DNA of 64,000 bases from Thermothelomyces thermophilus ATCC 42464. Its lineage: Eukaryota > Ascomycota > Sordariomycetes > Sordariales > Chaetomiaceae. Shown here in pieces: positions 34,033 to 46,905 of this stretch. Made by a program: the position numbers and the translations under genes. The stretch is taken from the NCBI RefSeq assembly GCF_000226095.1, contig NC_016472.1, positions 8,866,001-8,930,000 on the forward strand, given 5' to 3'. How positions within the stretch are numbered: the stretch's first letter is position 1; the number at the start of each line of letters is the position of its first letter. The notes beneath the pieces were generated by a model. It had not been told where the DNA came from. It worked only from the letters and a program-made list of their open reading frames with translations, and made no database searches.

Positions 34033-36539
34033 TCAGGAAACCGAGGGTTTCGTCTCCGCACTCGTCTGCGCGCCGTCGTCGCCCTTGGTGTGCTCTTCCC
34101 CCACCTGCATCCTTGCAAAGTTTTGTTGAATTTGCTGCAGACTCTCCCTCTGAGTCGATAACGCCATGGCGTTTCGCTCGTCCGCGATGGCCCGGATGTT
34201 CTGCAGCAAGGGCGTAAAGCCTTCGTCGTTCGGGAGCCACCACCGAATACAGCTCTCGTCGTTGAACAGCTCGGCCATGCGCGTACGCATTGTGATGGGG
34301 GATATGTATCTGTAACTCGATTGTTAGCCGTGATCTTCCCGACGTAGCAGCTCGAACCTAAATTGCTGGGACGAGGTATGCCCTCGCCCACTACTTTGTT
34401 CGGTTGTGTTTTGTGTATCCGGGGAAACCATTTGTTTCTTCTAGCGAAGAGCGAACGTACCCTATGGACTCGAGCATAGCAAACTTCCTCCTAATCCACA
34501 TGTGGTGCTTCGCATCTCGTGGTAGGTAGAGCGCCGCGATGGCGAGCGGGGATTGCAGCACGGTCAGGCTTCCTGCCGGGCTGTGAGGCCACAGTTCCAC
34601 TGCTTCAAAGATCTGACAGATGGCACGCGCATGCTCCGTCAGCCTGGCCCGATCCTGCTCCGACAATTTCACGGCATCTTGACTCGCGTGCATGAGCGAG
34701 ATCGAGTGGTATTCGCACGCCATCAGGGTCGAGGCGAAGAGCGGCGGGCGAAACAAGACTGCGGGCGCAAAAGGATTGACAATGTCGTCGGGACCGGGGG
34801 TCGGGTCTCCGGGGAAGTCGTTCACAAGATAGGCAGCGTCTTGCAGGGCAGGGTCCCAGGAACTCTTCCACTCCTCCCAGACGGCAGACAACCTGCGATG
34901 CTCGGCAACGTACTCCTCCCTCGTCACCTCCTGCTTCGCGCCTTGGGCGAAGAGATGCGACATCTCCTGGGAGAGCTGCCGCATTCGCGCCGCACAAGCC
35001 TCCGTCTTCCAGGCCAGGTTCTGAGTCTCTTCTGCTGCCCGCGACTCGTAGAAGTCCACCGGGGCCGCGAACCACTCTCGGGACAAGGAGGTTTTGAAAC
35101 CGCCCATGATGCTGATGAAGACGTCGAATCGAGCGTACCACATCAGAGCCGCGCGCCCGACGGGTGTTTGCATCACCGTCTGCGGCGTGAACAGCTTCGA
35201 GAATACCTCGTATGCTGCTTTCTGGTGGCCCATCAGGTTGACCCAATCGCCCAAGTACTCCTTTTATTGTTTTCGATGGTGAGCATGCTTACCCGTTTTG
35301 GCAAGTATCCAAGGGAGGGGGGGGGGGGCCTTGTCACGTACCTCGATCGTGGCAAGCTGCAGTATCGTCAAGAGCGTTCCAACCGTGTGCATCTCCTTCT
35401 TCATGCATTCCAGGAGCAGGGTAACGCTCCGGCTATAATACTGCAGAAACTCGTTGATCTTGCCGCTTGGATTTCTCATCGAGTGATGATACGCCGAAAA
35501 GCCAACCAAGGCGTAGAGCAGCGCTTCGTCGCGCAGAGCCAAGCTCGTCAAGATTGACCGGAAGAAGTCGTCGGCGTCGTTCACGGCGCAGTAGTGGTAG
35601 TGCGTAATGTTCTCGTAGAAGTAACCGAGGTAGAACTGTAGCTCGCGAGGGAGGAACGCCCAGTCGGGACGGGACGGCGTTGTCACCGTGGGCACATCGG
35701 GGAATGGCGATTTGGCGGGCGTCTGGGCACCGATGACACCAGATGACAAGGCCGGCGACTCGCTCTTGTTCCCCTCGTACGAAGGCGTCTCCGACCCCTG
35801 ACGATTCCCGGAAAAGACACGTGGGCGGCCGAAGGAGGATGTGGTGCTTGATCTCTTCCGGAGGGGGAAGTTCGGGGCCGACGTTTGTGAGGTCGCGCTC
35901 TCGGGCTCTTCCTCGTCCTCGTCCATGATAGGATCTAGCCTGGTGTCCTGTTCGGGCTCGTCATCGTCTTCGCCGTCGCGGGAAGAACTCGGGCTCGGCT
36001 GTTGACTTGCTCCGGCCGTGTTCTTGGTCCCAGAAGCCCCGGAGCCCTTCGGCGGCGGGGGTTCCGGGTAGTTACATTCCCGCTTTCCCTTCCTACATCC
36101 TGTGCCCGGGTTAGTTAGCGACGGTGCCCGCGGCAGCTCTGACTCTCAGACTGAACACCTACGTTCGCAGATCGGGCGGGCTTCGTCGCACTAGAACCCG
36201 GTTAGGAGGAGCCTGCTAGGGAGACAAACTGCGGGTCAATACCTTCACGCGCCGGCTGCGGCAAGTGTAGCAGCCAGATCTTGTGCGGCGATGTTTAATG
36301 TGGTCTGAACCAGGGGCTGACTTCCTCCTGCTCCTCTGCATCTTCGGCGCACTGAACATGACAGGTTCCGGAAAGCCGGTGAAGTATCCCAGGCTCTGAT
36401 AAGGGTGAGGTGCTGGTGCCGGTGCCATCGAGAGAAGCTGTGGTTGAGGTAGTTGCCCGGAGCTGTTGAGCTGGTTGTGGTTTGGCTGGCCCCCCAAGCC
36501 AACCATGGAGGATAAAAAGCGATGATAATAGTCGCCCAT
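34033..36539 (-). CDS. Fungal Zn2Cys6 transcription factor
   Basis: Five exons (36539-36243, 36190-36163, 36099-35342, 35260-34461, 34309-34033) total 720 codons including the stop, all in phase. The DNA-binding zinc cluster at residues 90-117 (C-x2-C-x6-C-x6-C-x2-C-x6-C; SGCYTCRSRRVK, CDEARPICE, RCRKGKREC) is spread over three exons, the middle one a 28-nt microexon. A basic stretch (RSRRKSAPGSDHIKHRRTR) precedes it and may be a nuclear signal. A Ser/Asp-rich acidic linker follows, then a large helical regulatory domain of the fungal-specific transcription factor type (FLPRELQFYLGYFYENITHY, LLYALVGFSAYHH, ALMWYARFDVFISIMGGF). The start at MGDYYHRF is the most conservative choice; an in-frame ATG at 36659 also exists. 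Target genes cannot be read from the sequence. Its promoter faces an 8.6-kb gene-free region. Confidence 0.85.
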
Positions 36540-39500
36540 CGCGGGTATCTCCACGCCCGCCTTCCTGTGTCCGGTCCGTCTGGTAATGTCAAAGATATCT
36601 CCAACATAGATCGTCAGGCGGATGGAGTGTGGAAGGTCTGGCGAGTCTGATCGTCGCACGAGGGCGTCTAGATAGATATGTGCCTGGCGGGCGATGCAGG
36701 CCAGTCGACACAGGTAGGGCTGGCCAGCGATTCAAGGGCTGTTTAATCTCCCCCCAATTCAGATTTTCGAGGCCAGCAGCTCCCCTCTCGAAGTACGAGG
36801 TAAAGAAACTCGAGCAGAGACCCACGAGAAGCGAATAACAACGAGACTTGAGCCAAGCTGAAGAAAAATGGGCCCCTGTCAGATGCTGGCGTTCAGTGCT
36901 AAAATCGACCCTCTCGGCCGTATACGATTATAGAAACATACCCGGTCAATAGGGGATGCTGGTATAGGAGAAGGTGAACGAGGAGGGGGGGGGGGTGTGA
37001 CCTGGGTAGATGATGAGAAGTCTTTCACGCCCCAGAGATAGTTGGACGGGCAGGCTCAGAAGCGCCGAGCGGAGTGAGGAGGGTGGCTGTAGTGTACTGT
37101 ACCGGGGTGGCCAGCGTCACACTGGGTGGTGCTGGATCTCCGCACAACGTGGGTAAGATGGGACCCAGTACAAGCTACAAAGCGGCAAGCCCCCCTTACT
37201 CCGTAGAGCTGGGGTGTTTTGCTCCGGAGTCCTGCGTGGAACAAGGGGTTGGACCGATCGCTGTCAGGTCTGCTAATCTTCTGGCTGCCAAAGAGCCGGC
37301 GCTTTGGGGTCGATGGAGTGGGCTGCTGGCGAGTGGGACGACAGAAACGTGATCTGCTGAGAGGCCGGTTGTTTCTTGGTATTGAAACTGGGTATGCGGG
37401 TGGGATACCACTAATGGCCGAACAGTCGTTGGTTTAGATGGATACAGCCAAGATGGCCCTATCCAAGAAGCCTGGAAACTCGCCCCTCAGGAGGGACGGG
37501 AAGCGTCCAACTCAGGGCGGAAAGAGCCGCGGTTGACCCGATCGGTGCTGGTTCAGAGGAGCGTTGGAGAGCTCTGGCTCAGCGAGTTCCTTCCCAGTAC
37601 AAGGGTGGCGAATGGCGACGGGCGGTGTCCTCGTGCTGCCAAGACGAATCCTCAACTCTCGGTGCGGGATGTTACCGTCCCCTGATGAACGGGGAACAGG
37701 GTACTACTAGGGTACACGGAGTTTCGAAGAATATCTTGCCCGCTGACTGGACAACAGCCACGCCTGCCGGTGATGTCCTGGGATGGATTGCGCGGCGCGA
37801 ACCCGTGGGCGGTTACGAGTTATAGACCACGGGCGTATATCATCGCGGAAAAGACCGAAGGAAGCCCTGACGGGGGTGTGGTGACGGACAACTCGTAGAG
37901 TGTGACGGTGGCCCGGGTCGCTGGTGCTGAACGAGTGCTTTTAGGAATAGGGCGAGCCCTCAAGTTGCATAATTATGCCTGGTGCTGAAAAAGATATTCC
38001 TTACGAGATCTTTTAAAGGATATGTAGTACTTGTAAAAAATGATAAACTAGGGCGGCACCATAGAGCTCAAGCATAGTCGTCAGTTGGGATCACATTGTC
38101 CCGGCTCTCAGGAGGGGGGCATACCTATCGTCCAGGGTCAGCTTGGCCCCGCCTGGCCCAGGAGGCGTGTGTGTTAGCGCTGGGAGGGGTGTGTCAGGTA
38201 TTGGAGAGAAAAAAAGGGGGGGGACCCCTGGTTGGAGGCGCGAGTTATCGTGTACTCGGCGCGTCTCTTGATGTATGTACTGTGGTATGTACCTGACGAC
38301 AGGGATCCTTTCTTTGGCCGTTGCCAAAACCCTGGGGAGACATTTTTGCCGGCCAAAAAAAGAAGCCAACCCAGAGAACCCGGTGGAGTATGGATACCAA
38401 CCGCTCGGTTTGCGAGACTCGGACGTCTCTCCGGCTCTCGAGTGAATTGGCTAACCCAAAGCCACAAAATGCATAGCAGTGTTCGATGCTTTGTATCGAG
38501 GCTCTCAGAGGTCTTCTTGTGCATTTCGTTGAGAATCTAGCCCCGGCGTGTCTTGGTCCGAATCCTCTTTGTTGTTCGTCTGCTACCGCAGGGCACATTG
38601 AGCTGGTCTGTGGCGGGCTGGATGGCGCTCTCTCCTTCCCCCCTGAGAACTGAATTCCGGTGGACGGCGGCAGAGATCCCCGCAGATGGTGTGGGCTACA
38701 CTAGTGTACGGAGTACACAGTAGTCTGCTAGCTCAGTTCGTCTGACAAGGATAATCAAAGCCGATGCGGCCGAGTCAATCGAGAAGAGAGCAGCAACGCA
38801 ACACATTTGCAAAGCCATCTCAACTTCTCGGGGCCTCAACCTAGGCTCAACTTGGTAGTATGTATGCATGTACTCCGTACATACACGGCGAAAGAAGGCA
38901 TCGAGCCAGACAACCGTCAGGAGAGCAGTATAACTATACGGAGCGCCCCTTCAGTGGCAGGACTCGGGCCAGCTTTCGATGCTGCAAGAGCAGCCAGATC
39001 CGCGTTGGCCGGGCGTCATATTACCATCTCCCACCCTCGAAGCTGGCAGTTCATCTGATGTGCTGCAGTGCGTCAACTCTGTTCCACAACGACCGTTGGT
39101 ACCTGGCAGGGATGCCGGGTTCTCTCACCACAATACAACTCCAAATACGCTAGGAGTAGATGCAGCGTGCTGTGTAGCGTAAAGTAGTTCGACTGCGCTC
39201 GGGCCAGCAAGTGGGCTCCACGCCAACGTCTCGCTCCACCATGGCGCCATTGTGGTGGAGCCTTGTGCCTGACCGAGACATGCTCCCGAGACATCCAGCA
39301 TGGAAGCCATGTGTCTTTTTTGCTAGTGTCGTTCTGCCGCGGGCTACCGTACTGTGTATGTACTCTCGTGGATACACAGTAACTTGCGCAGCCAACCTGT
39401 CATCAGCTTCCTATCCTTTCCGAAAGAGGTAGCAATAGGTTTGGCGCGCACGGCCCTGCGGCCAAGCGCCGCCATCTTGTCTCGCAGCATGGTTTGGGTC

Positions 39501-40328
39501 ACAACCATGCAGCTGGAAAGCGCGCCAATCCACATGCAGCTAACCCTATGCAGGGCCCGCGAATATCGGCCCTGCACTCCCCAAATCTTGCCGGGGTGCG
39601 AGTCCGCTATCCAGAAGGTTTGTTGGCGATGGGCCGTCGCGCCGCGGTACACCCCGTCGTGGTGGAGCCAAGTCCGATGCAGAGTTGTTCGAGATGTGAA
39701 GATGTACTATAGCAGTGGAGGAAGAGGTGCCCGCAACAACCGTTTCGCCGACGGCGTGCTGTTACGCAGTCTGAAGAGTCATGTGCGTATGTACTCCGTA
39801 CAGTACTCCGTACTTGTACGTACATATGCCGGCAGTCTGCCAATTTCGCGGGCATGTGAACTTGCTAGTCCTGAAAACGCGCAGAAGGTCGTGAGGGCAT
39901 GCCAGCCCCATGCTGTGTGGCTTAGACTTCCGCGTCGAGGTTTGTTATTACTTCGTAAACCCGCGAGATGTGGTGTGGGGGGTTTGAGGGAAACATCGGC
40001 TTGTTGCTGCTGGTGACTGGGTTGACGATAACAGTGAATCGAGGCGCAGTCGGTGGTGTGAACGCAAAGAATCAGGAATCAGACACACCTCGGACCTGGT
40101 AGTTACAATGGTAGTATGGCCCACTCCCCCCGACTGGCTCGTAAGTTGCAATGCGTCCTGCGTGATGGCATTCCACGGCTGCAAGTGCCGGTTGACAAAT
40201 AAGACTGGCTACAACAAGCCAGGGGAATTGGGATGTGGATGCAAGATCGATCACCTCGGTCTGGGGTTGATAGCGCCGTGCCTCTTGCGAGTGAATTGAG
40301 CTGAACGGCGTGCATGGGCTCTGCAATT

Positions 40329-40386
40329 TTGATTGACCTCGGAGGGATTGCAGAAACTTGATTGATCTCGGAGGGATTGCAGAAAC
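40329..40386 (+). repeat. 29-base tandem duplication
   Basis: Two adjacent copies of TTGATTGAYCTCGGAGGGAT followed by TGCAGAAAC (40329-40357 and 40358-40386). They differ at one position, C in the first and T in the second. Confidence 0.9.
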
Positions 40387-43300
40387 CAGCAAGTCGACAG
40401 CTCCTCCCCAGTCAGGAAAATTGTGTACTGTGTAAACCAACGAGTTGGGAGACAGCAAGCTCCATCCCCGGAAGGAGCTCTCTAGGGCCTTGCCTATAAG
40501 TGATGCAATTAATGCCGCCACGAGCAAGATATACTGGACAGGAAATCACACTATTAGCGCCGCGCATGCGCATGCAATGTTCAGTACCCACCCTGCCTGG
40601 CTCCGTATGTACCGTATGTACCAGCACTACTCCATACTGCGTATGTATGTACATACATACATACATCCTAACGTTATACACTACTAGTGTAGACTATTGT
40701 AAGGCACCTGCCCTGAGAGGACGAGAATGATATTTGGCACGTGCAATCGGCTCTTCCTCCGAGCCTCCTTGCCAATCACTGTCCCCCGCTTGCGCTACTT
40801 TAGCGTTCCCCAAGAATCCCCGTCGGCCGGGCGAGATGCCTGCCATCCGGTTTATCGCTGCGGGCTGCAGATTTCTCGTCAGTCATTTACTGTTCGTCAC
40901 CGTTTTCCGGCCAGATACATTAATTAGAGCAGAGGCGTCACCAAAAGACGTTGCATCGGAGACCCATGCGGCGGAAGGGCCTCAGCCCGTCTTTACCCAA
41001 AGTGGCCTCGCCCGCGGGAGGGAGGCTTGCATCCCGGCGCGACAAGATATGGCTTTTTTTTCTCTCCCGGACAAGTACATGTTTTTGGCGAAGTGCCGAA
41101 TAACTACACTACTTCGTACACGTACCCGCCTGCTCGGAAATGACCCCGAACCACGTGAATAAGTCCCATTGCGCTCCGTTACGCTAGAGCTTCTAGAAAG
41201 CCTCGGGAGAACAGATCGATCAAGATGAATATTGGCTGCTGGGAATGAGCCAAGTTCATGCAACGCCAAACCCGGAGTAATGATCTTCGGAATGGTGGAG
41301 GCTCCCGACGGGCCCACGCGCGCCACCCACGGCCCAACTTCCTCCAACGGGGAGGAGCGGAGCGGCTGTGCCACTACAACGGCCCGGCTGCCAGGGGAGG
41401 GTGGATTCACTAGCGGCATCTTAAACTGACGGTTGCATGATGAATCTAGCAGGGCTTCATCGCTCAGCCCCGACGGGGCAGCACTCGACTCCGCCAAACC
41501 ATTCTCACCGTCTCACCAAGCTCTCGACGAGGCAGTTGTCAACACGAGCAATTCGGTACACAGTCATTTGACAGCTACCGCCGCCCGCCTGCTCGGCACT
41601 CTTGCCGCGCCGCATGTGATCAGCGGAGGGGCAGGGGTTGCGTTGCTAATTGCAATTTCGTCTCGCTCCGCCGTCAAAAATATTCCATCCCGCCAGGGAC
41701 CCTGCGTCCGCTAACTTGCACACCCCTGGCCCCCCGTGATTACACAAGAATAGTAAGCATTTACCATACGTCATTCTTGATGAATGCCACATGCCACTGG
41801 TTCCGTCTAACCGCAAGCTGGTTAGTTAACAAGAGAACAGGTCCAACTTCCCTACTACTTGTACACTCCGAAGGTCACTTGTGCCGAGGCTCCCGAACTG
41901 GTCGCCGTATCTGGGGAAGGTCAGGAATGCATCTGGCAGAATGCGCCCAGCTGGGATGATCCTGAGTTCAACTTTCCTGTCCGTTTCTAATGTATACCTG
42001 AGATGAGGTCGAAACCGGAGAGCTTTCCGCTCCGTGGCCTTCCTTCAAGTGGGCGAACGGCAGTCGGCAATGCCGACACAGCACAAGATTGGCGCTCACA
42101 GACATGGCGGATGGATGTTATGAAGAGCCGGGCCGCCATGACCAGCCGCTCACTATGGCCTTTACCAGGTGCCCGTGACGCGCTGTGTCTCCAGATTCCG
42201 GCGGAAGGGCGACCTTGCATTCAGTCGCTCAGGAATAACCCGAGCAGGAAACAGCAAAGGCCAGATGGCGCATTGCTACTACGCAGCACACGACACAGCA
42301 TGTCCCAAGGGTATGCAAGGTTGGCCCCGGCAGCATACGCGAACGTCAGGGTCCGTATGTGTCAAACGCAGTGGCAAGCTCGAGTGAGCATCCGAGAGAG
42401 GCTTGTAGCAGGTGGCTTGAAGGTCTAAAAGGCACCTTATTGAACTATCTATGTACAAAGGAAAACACGAGTAATATTTACAGACAAAGGAAATGGCCAA
42501 AGCGTTCGTGAGCGTACCGCGCGCTGTGGCTAGCGTGTGGCTAGTGCTTTAGAAGCTCCAGCGCTTCTGACAGTACGGATTACTGTGTATGCTTCGCCAA
42601 TCCCTGGCTACCTGGGGGCTCGAGAGACTGAATGAAATTGGGGCACAACCGAAGCATCGTTGGCCCTGTGGCTCGTCTCTCGGCAACTAGGCCGAACGCT
42701 CCATCCATGGGCCTAGAATACACAAAACCCACATTCAAATGTCATGTGGGCGGATCCAGCGCCGGTCAAGCGGCACATGTGTCTCTGGTAACCAAAGAAA
42801 CATCACCTTCCTTGCTCTAGAAATCAGAGGCAAGCGAGATATGGATCCCCATTTCGGATCTTGACAGCCTCAATATTTCCCAACTCCCAGCAGCCGGAGA
42901 TCATCTCACCAATGTGGTATCACGGGTGTAGCTCATGGGGATTCTACACTAGCTGCGCTTACCTAGTTAAGTTACTACCATGGTACATCACATGCAGTTG
43001 TATTGCACTTGTCACAGTACGCTCATCGTCGGTGTCTCCGCAATATGTACGGATTCCATGACCAGGAAGATGGCGGGGAAGAGGCTGCAATGTATTCCGT
43101 AGTTGTACGGAGTCCTCCCCACGGGCGCAACTAAAGGTAGTTACCTCCCCATTGGGAATGCGGTTGCAGCTCGACTGTTCTCCCCCAATTGTCTGATTCC
43201 CAAACGACGGCTGTTACACAGCATCGACCTCCGTTCCAGTGCATCCCTCTGTCACATTGCCCAAAGAAGTGCAGCGCATGGGGTGCGCGGGAAGGGGCAA

Positions 43301-45027
43301 GCTTGATATCGCGCGCCCAAAAAAGCAAAAAGTGATTAACGACGCCACCATGACCACCCATTGACTAGAGTCTGGGAGTCAATTGGGGTCTCTATCCCAT
43401 CCACTCGGCAATTGGATGCTCTATCCAAACAAACCATGACAAGTAAGGTAGTTTTCCCCCGGGGGGCGGGCGGAGGGGGCGGCTTCTTGACGGGCTTCCG
43501 TCCCACCGCTCGCAGCTTCGCATCTTCGGCACGGGATCCCGAACGCAGCGCTTGGGGGATACGCGGGTTCCGACCAGGTGAGGAACGGCCCACTAGTTAA
43601 TCAGAGTACACTAAAGAGCGCCAATAGCCCCGCCTAGTTCTGGACGATCACACGCGGGCAGCAAATCGGTTCGTTTGCAGAAATAAAAAAGCAAACAAGA
43701 AACTGTGGTCCTAGCCGTTCTGTCAAGATGCCAGATCGAAATTTTGCGGGACCCGTCCGCCGGAATTTCTCGAAGGGTTGGTTGGCTAGTGTACGGAGAA
43801 GGTTTCTTTTGCTTTCCCCCCCCCTCATTCTTTTTGGCTTTATTTATACATACAATAGTGTACACTACGCGTACACGAACGCACACTTACATGGTTTTGA
43901 ATTGACGAGGAGGTTCAGATGCCGCGATTGCGGATCTTCCCTCCTTGCAACGGTTTCTCCGTGTTCTATACTACTCTGTACATACATTGATCAACATCTT
44001 TGGCTTGGTCTGATATTGTTGACAATGTATTTTTCTCCTTGTGCCCAGGCTACTCCGTACTCTGCAAAGCTTGTCTTCAGAGACGAGCCTAGACCAAACG
44101 TTTTCTTTTCTTCAAAAAAAACATAAAATAAAAAATAAATAAATAAAAGAATACAACGCCATGAGGTTGTGCTTGGGAAGTATCTCTCTATGGGCTTCGT
44201 GCTGCTCACAGAGTCATCAATCAAGCCCCGTTTGGTTGTGCTCCCCCAAGCCCGGGAGTCTCTAGGTCACCTTGTAGCTTGCGTACACGTCATTTTTTTC
44301 GAGAGTATTGACCAAAGGAAGGAACGCTACGTGCCTACATGCGGGCTTTTTCGATGTCTTGCCAATTGGCTGCACAGTGCCTGTAAATGTACGGATCACA
44401 TATATCTCGCTGCTCGCTGTTTGCTTTTTCGCACCAACAATGAAACGACAACACGCTGCGCGCATCCTTGCAACGGATTTTCCCAACCACCTCATCCGAT
44501 GGCCTATCTAACTTTACACTGCAAAAGAACGGATGGTGTCTTATAGCTGCTTGCGCGACGCAAACTCGCCGAAACGCACATACTCGAATGAAATATCCGT
44601 ACGATGCTGTCATTTACGCGCAGACGTCGCGCCGATCACAAGCATTAGATGGGGAATCGATCCATATCCATACTCTGGATGTATGTATATGCATACATAC
44701 AGGGTAAGTAAAATATTGCGCTGTTAAGGTACGGGATATACTAAAACTACATAGGTATTCTCCGTCGCGGTCTACACTACGGAGTAGGCTGTTTCAAAAA
44801 GGATCTGAAACACCACGCTAGTACGGAGTACTAGTAATTATTAATATGTGCACCCGACGCGGATTACTGTACGGACTACACTACACTACACTACCCCATG
44901 CGCACTGTTTCAGCCTCTTGCCAACCACCTGCCGCTCTCGGCCGGCCGCCACTCGACCCTGAATGGTGTAGATACATACATACTACAGACACACATAGGT
45001 GCATACAGTACGGGATACGACTGCTGC

Positions 45028-45030
<3 letters not shown>

Positions 45031-45078
<48 letters not shown>
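45031..45078 (+). repeat. 48-base poly-A run upstream of the MOSC gene
   Basis: Uninterrupted A tract ending 46 bases before the MOSC-protein start codon, the longest homopolymer in the window. It lies in the probable core promoter or 5' UTR. Confidence 0.95.
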
Positions 45079-45082
<4 letters not shown>

Positions 45083-45124
45083 TGCAGCAAGCAACATTGG
45101 GACCGGTAGATCGGCAGATCGGCA

Positions 45125-46905
45125 ATGGACGGGAGCGCGGCAGGAAACGGCTCGGCCGGATTCGCCCTCCTTTTCACCCTCTTTGCCTTCTTTCTCCCCA
45201 TCCTCTTCTACTTCCCGCCCGTGCCCCCCTCCAAGCGCGATGCGCTCCTGGAAACACATTCCCCGGTCGGCCTCGGGCCATCATCAGCATCCGGGCTGCC
45301 GGGGAAGCGGACGACGAGGACGAGGACGGGCCGCGGTGCCGCCGAGGACGACGCCGAGGGTGACGCCAAGGGCGGCGGCGGCCCCAGAATCCGCAGCCTC
45401 TGGATCTACCCGCTCAAGTCGTGCAGGGGCATCGAGGTGCGCCAGAGCAAGGTGCTGCCGACGGGGCTCGAGTTCGACCGTCTGTACGCCTTAGCCCAGC
45501 TCAAAGAGAGCCCGTCGTCGCCCTCCCCGTCGGCGGCCGGGAGGGGCGAGAAGGCGAGCGAGACGAAAGGGGAGCGCCGCCGCTCGTGGCACTTCATCAC
45601 CCAGCGCCAGTTCCCCTTGCTCGCCACCGTCGAGGTCGACCTCTTCGTCCCCGACGCGGCCAAGCGGCGGCCCCGCGCCGGGCAGCAGCAGCAGCAGCAG
45701 CAGCCACCGTCGTCGGACGCCCCGGACGCCCCGGACGCCCCCTTCCTCCTCGTCCGCTTTCCCTGGCGGGAGCCCGGCCTGCTCGGGCTGGTGTTCGGCC
45801 ACCTCGGGGCCAAGCTGGCGCGGGGCTGGCGCGCCCGGCCGGAGAAGGAGTTCGTGCTGCCCGTGGCCTTCCCCTCGCCGGCCGAGGCGGAGGCGCGCGG
45901 CTACGCCTACGAGGATCTGACCATCTGGCGCGACACCGTGCCCGCCCTCAACATGACCGCCGACCTTGCCCCGGAGCTGGCCCGCTACCTCGGCGTGGCC
46001 GGGCCCCTCGGCCTCTTCCGCGTCGACCCCGCCCGGCCGAGGGAGGTCTACCGTTGCGCACCGTCCCGGCAGGCCGCCGGCTACCAACCCGTGACCGGGT
46101 TCCAGGATGCGGTCAGTGATTGCTCTTCTTTTTCTTCTCTTCCGAAGACAAAAAAAAAACCTGGTAGCTCCGTTGGCTGACTGAGTGGTTTGCTTGCAGT
46201 ATCCCCTGCATCTCCTGAATCTGGCGAGCGTGCGGGATTTGGATGCCAAGGTCGACAAGGACGAGGACTTCCGGGAGCTGGACCCCAGGAGGTTCCGGGC
46301 CAATATCATAGGTGGGTTGTTGTCTTCCTTTTCTCCTCCGGATTGTACGAAAAGGAAAACGGAGAGCGAGTGGTGTCGTGACCCCGACAAGCTCTTCTCT
46401 CTCCCCTCTTCTTCGTATGACCGATAGAGCGTCTCGCTTCACGATGACTTACTGGTAAATTAAACCGACAGTGGACGGCGACGAGTCCCCGTACGACGAG
46501 GAGAGTTGGAAGAAGATCCGGTTCAAGCCCGGGCCCGAGAGCAAGCGTGGCGCTTCGACTTTTCACGTCTCTTGTCGAACGGTTCGGTAAGGCATTCCAC
46601 CATTTCTTTTTCCCCAAATCCTATCTTCATCGTCTGTGGCGCTGACACTCCCCGCCCCCTCCGCAAGCTGCAAGATGCCCAACGTTGACCAGGACACCGG
46701 GTATCGGCATCCCGTCCAACCAGACAAAGCCCTGAGGAAGTTCAGGGAGGTAGACGCGGGCGCTAAACATATGGGGTGCCTGGGAATGCAACTCACCCCT
46801 CTGTTCCCCAGGACTGACGCGCCGGAAAGCATGGAGAGTTGGGTCGAGGTTGGTATGTCGGTTGAGGTGCTGGAACGTGGTGACCATCTGTATATTCCAC
46901 AATAG
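45125..46905 (+). CDS. MOSC-domain molybdoenzyme, mARC/YcbX-like, membrane-anchored
   Basis: Four exons (45125-46111, 46200-46311, 46472-46586, 46668-46905) give 483 residues with all phases matching. An N-terminal hydrophobic helix (GFALLFTLFAFFLPILFYF) is a likely membrane anchor. The MOSC N-terminal barrel starts IRSLWIYPLKSCRGIEV, with GLEFDRLYAL and HFITQRQFPLLATVEVDL. The MOSC domain contains YPLHLLNLASVRDL, FRANIIVDGD and RCKMPNVDQDTGYRHP. C406 in that last motif aligns with the cysteine that ligates molybdenum in human mARC1. mARC enzymes reduce N-hydroxylated compounds using electrons from cytochrome b5. Low-complexity inserts (poly-Gln, DAPDAPDAP) interrupt the barrel. Its stop faces SMC2, transcribed the other way. 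Fold confident; substrate unknown. Confidence 0.88.

Larger units (their letters stand above)
36540..45124. other. 8.6-kb gene-free region
   Basis: No gene could be supported. Open frames are under about 220 codons, overlap on both strands and show no consistent exon joins or recognised domains. Contents: at least eight TACGGAGTA/TACTCCGTA motifs (37197, 38707, 38871, 39792, 39804, 44051, 44778, 44822), a 29-base tandem duplication at 40329-40386, several ACAT tetranucleotide runs (for example about 40643-40663), CTACA repeats at about 44876-44893 and a 48-base A run at the right end. No transposon ends, long repeats, tRNA or rRNA were recognised. Both flanking genes are transcribed away from it. 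Confidence 0.6.

Noticed and set aside
39354-40016. A 220-codon + strand frame in the gene-free region
   Set aside because: Amino-acid composition looks random (many Cys, Trp, Arg), it crosses motif repeats and no exon junction or domain supports it.
40982-41497. A 171-codon minus-strand frame starting MAESSAAPSGLSDEA
   Set aside because: The first part looks protein-like, but the rest does not, there are no supporting introns and the complementary strand is equally open.
45031-45078. Poly-A tract as the tail of a retroposed sequence
   Set aside because: No target-site duplication, no upstream element body and no reverse-transcriptase or SINE-like boxes; it fits a simple homopolymer.
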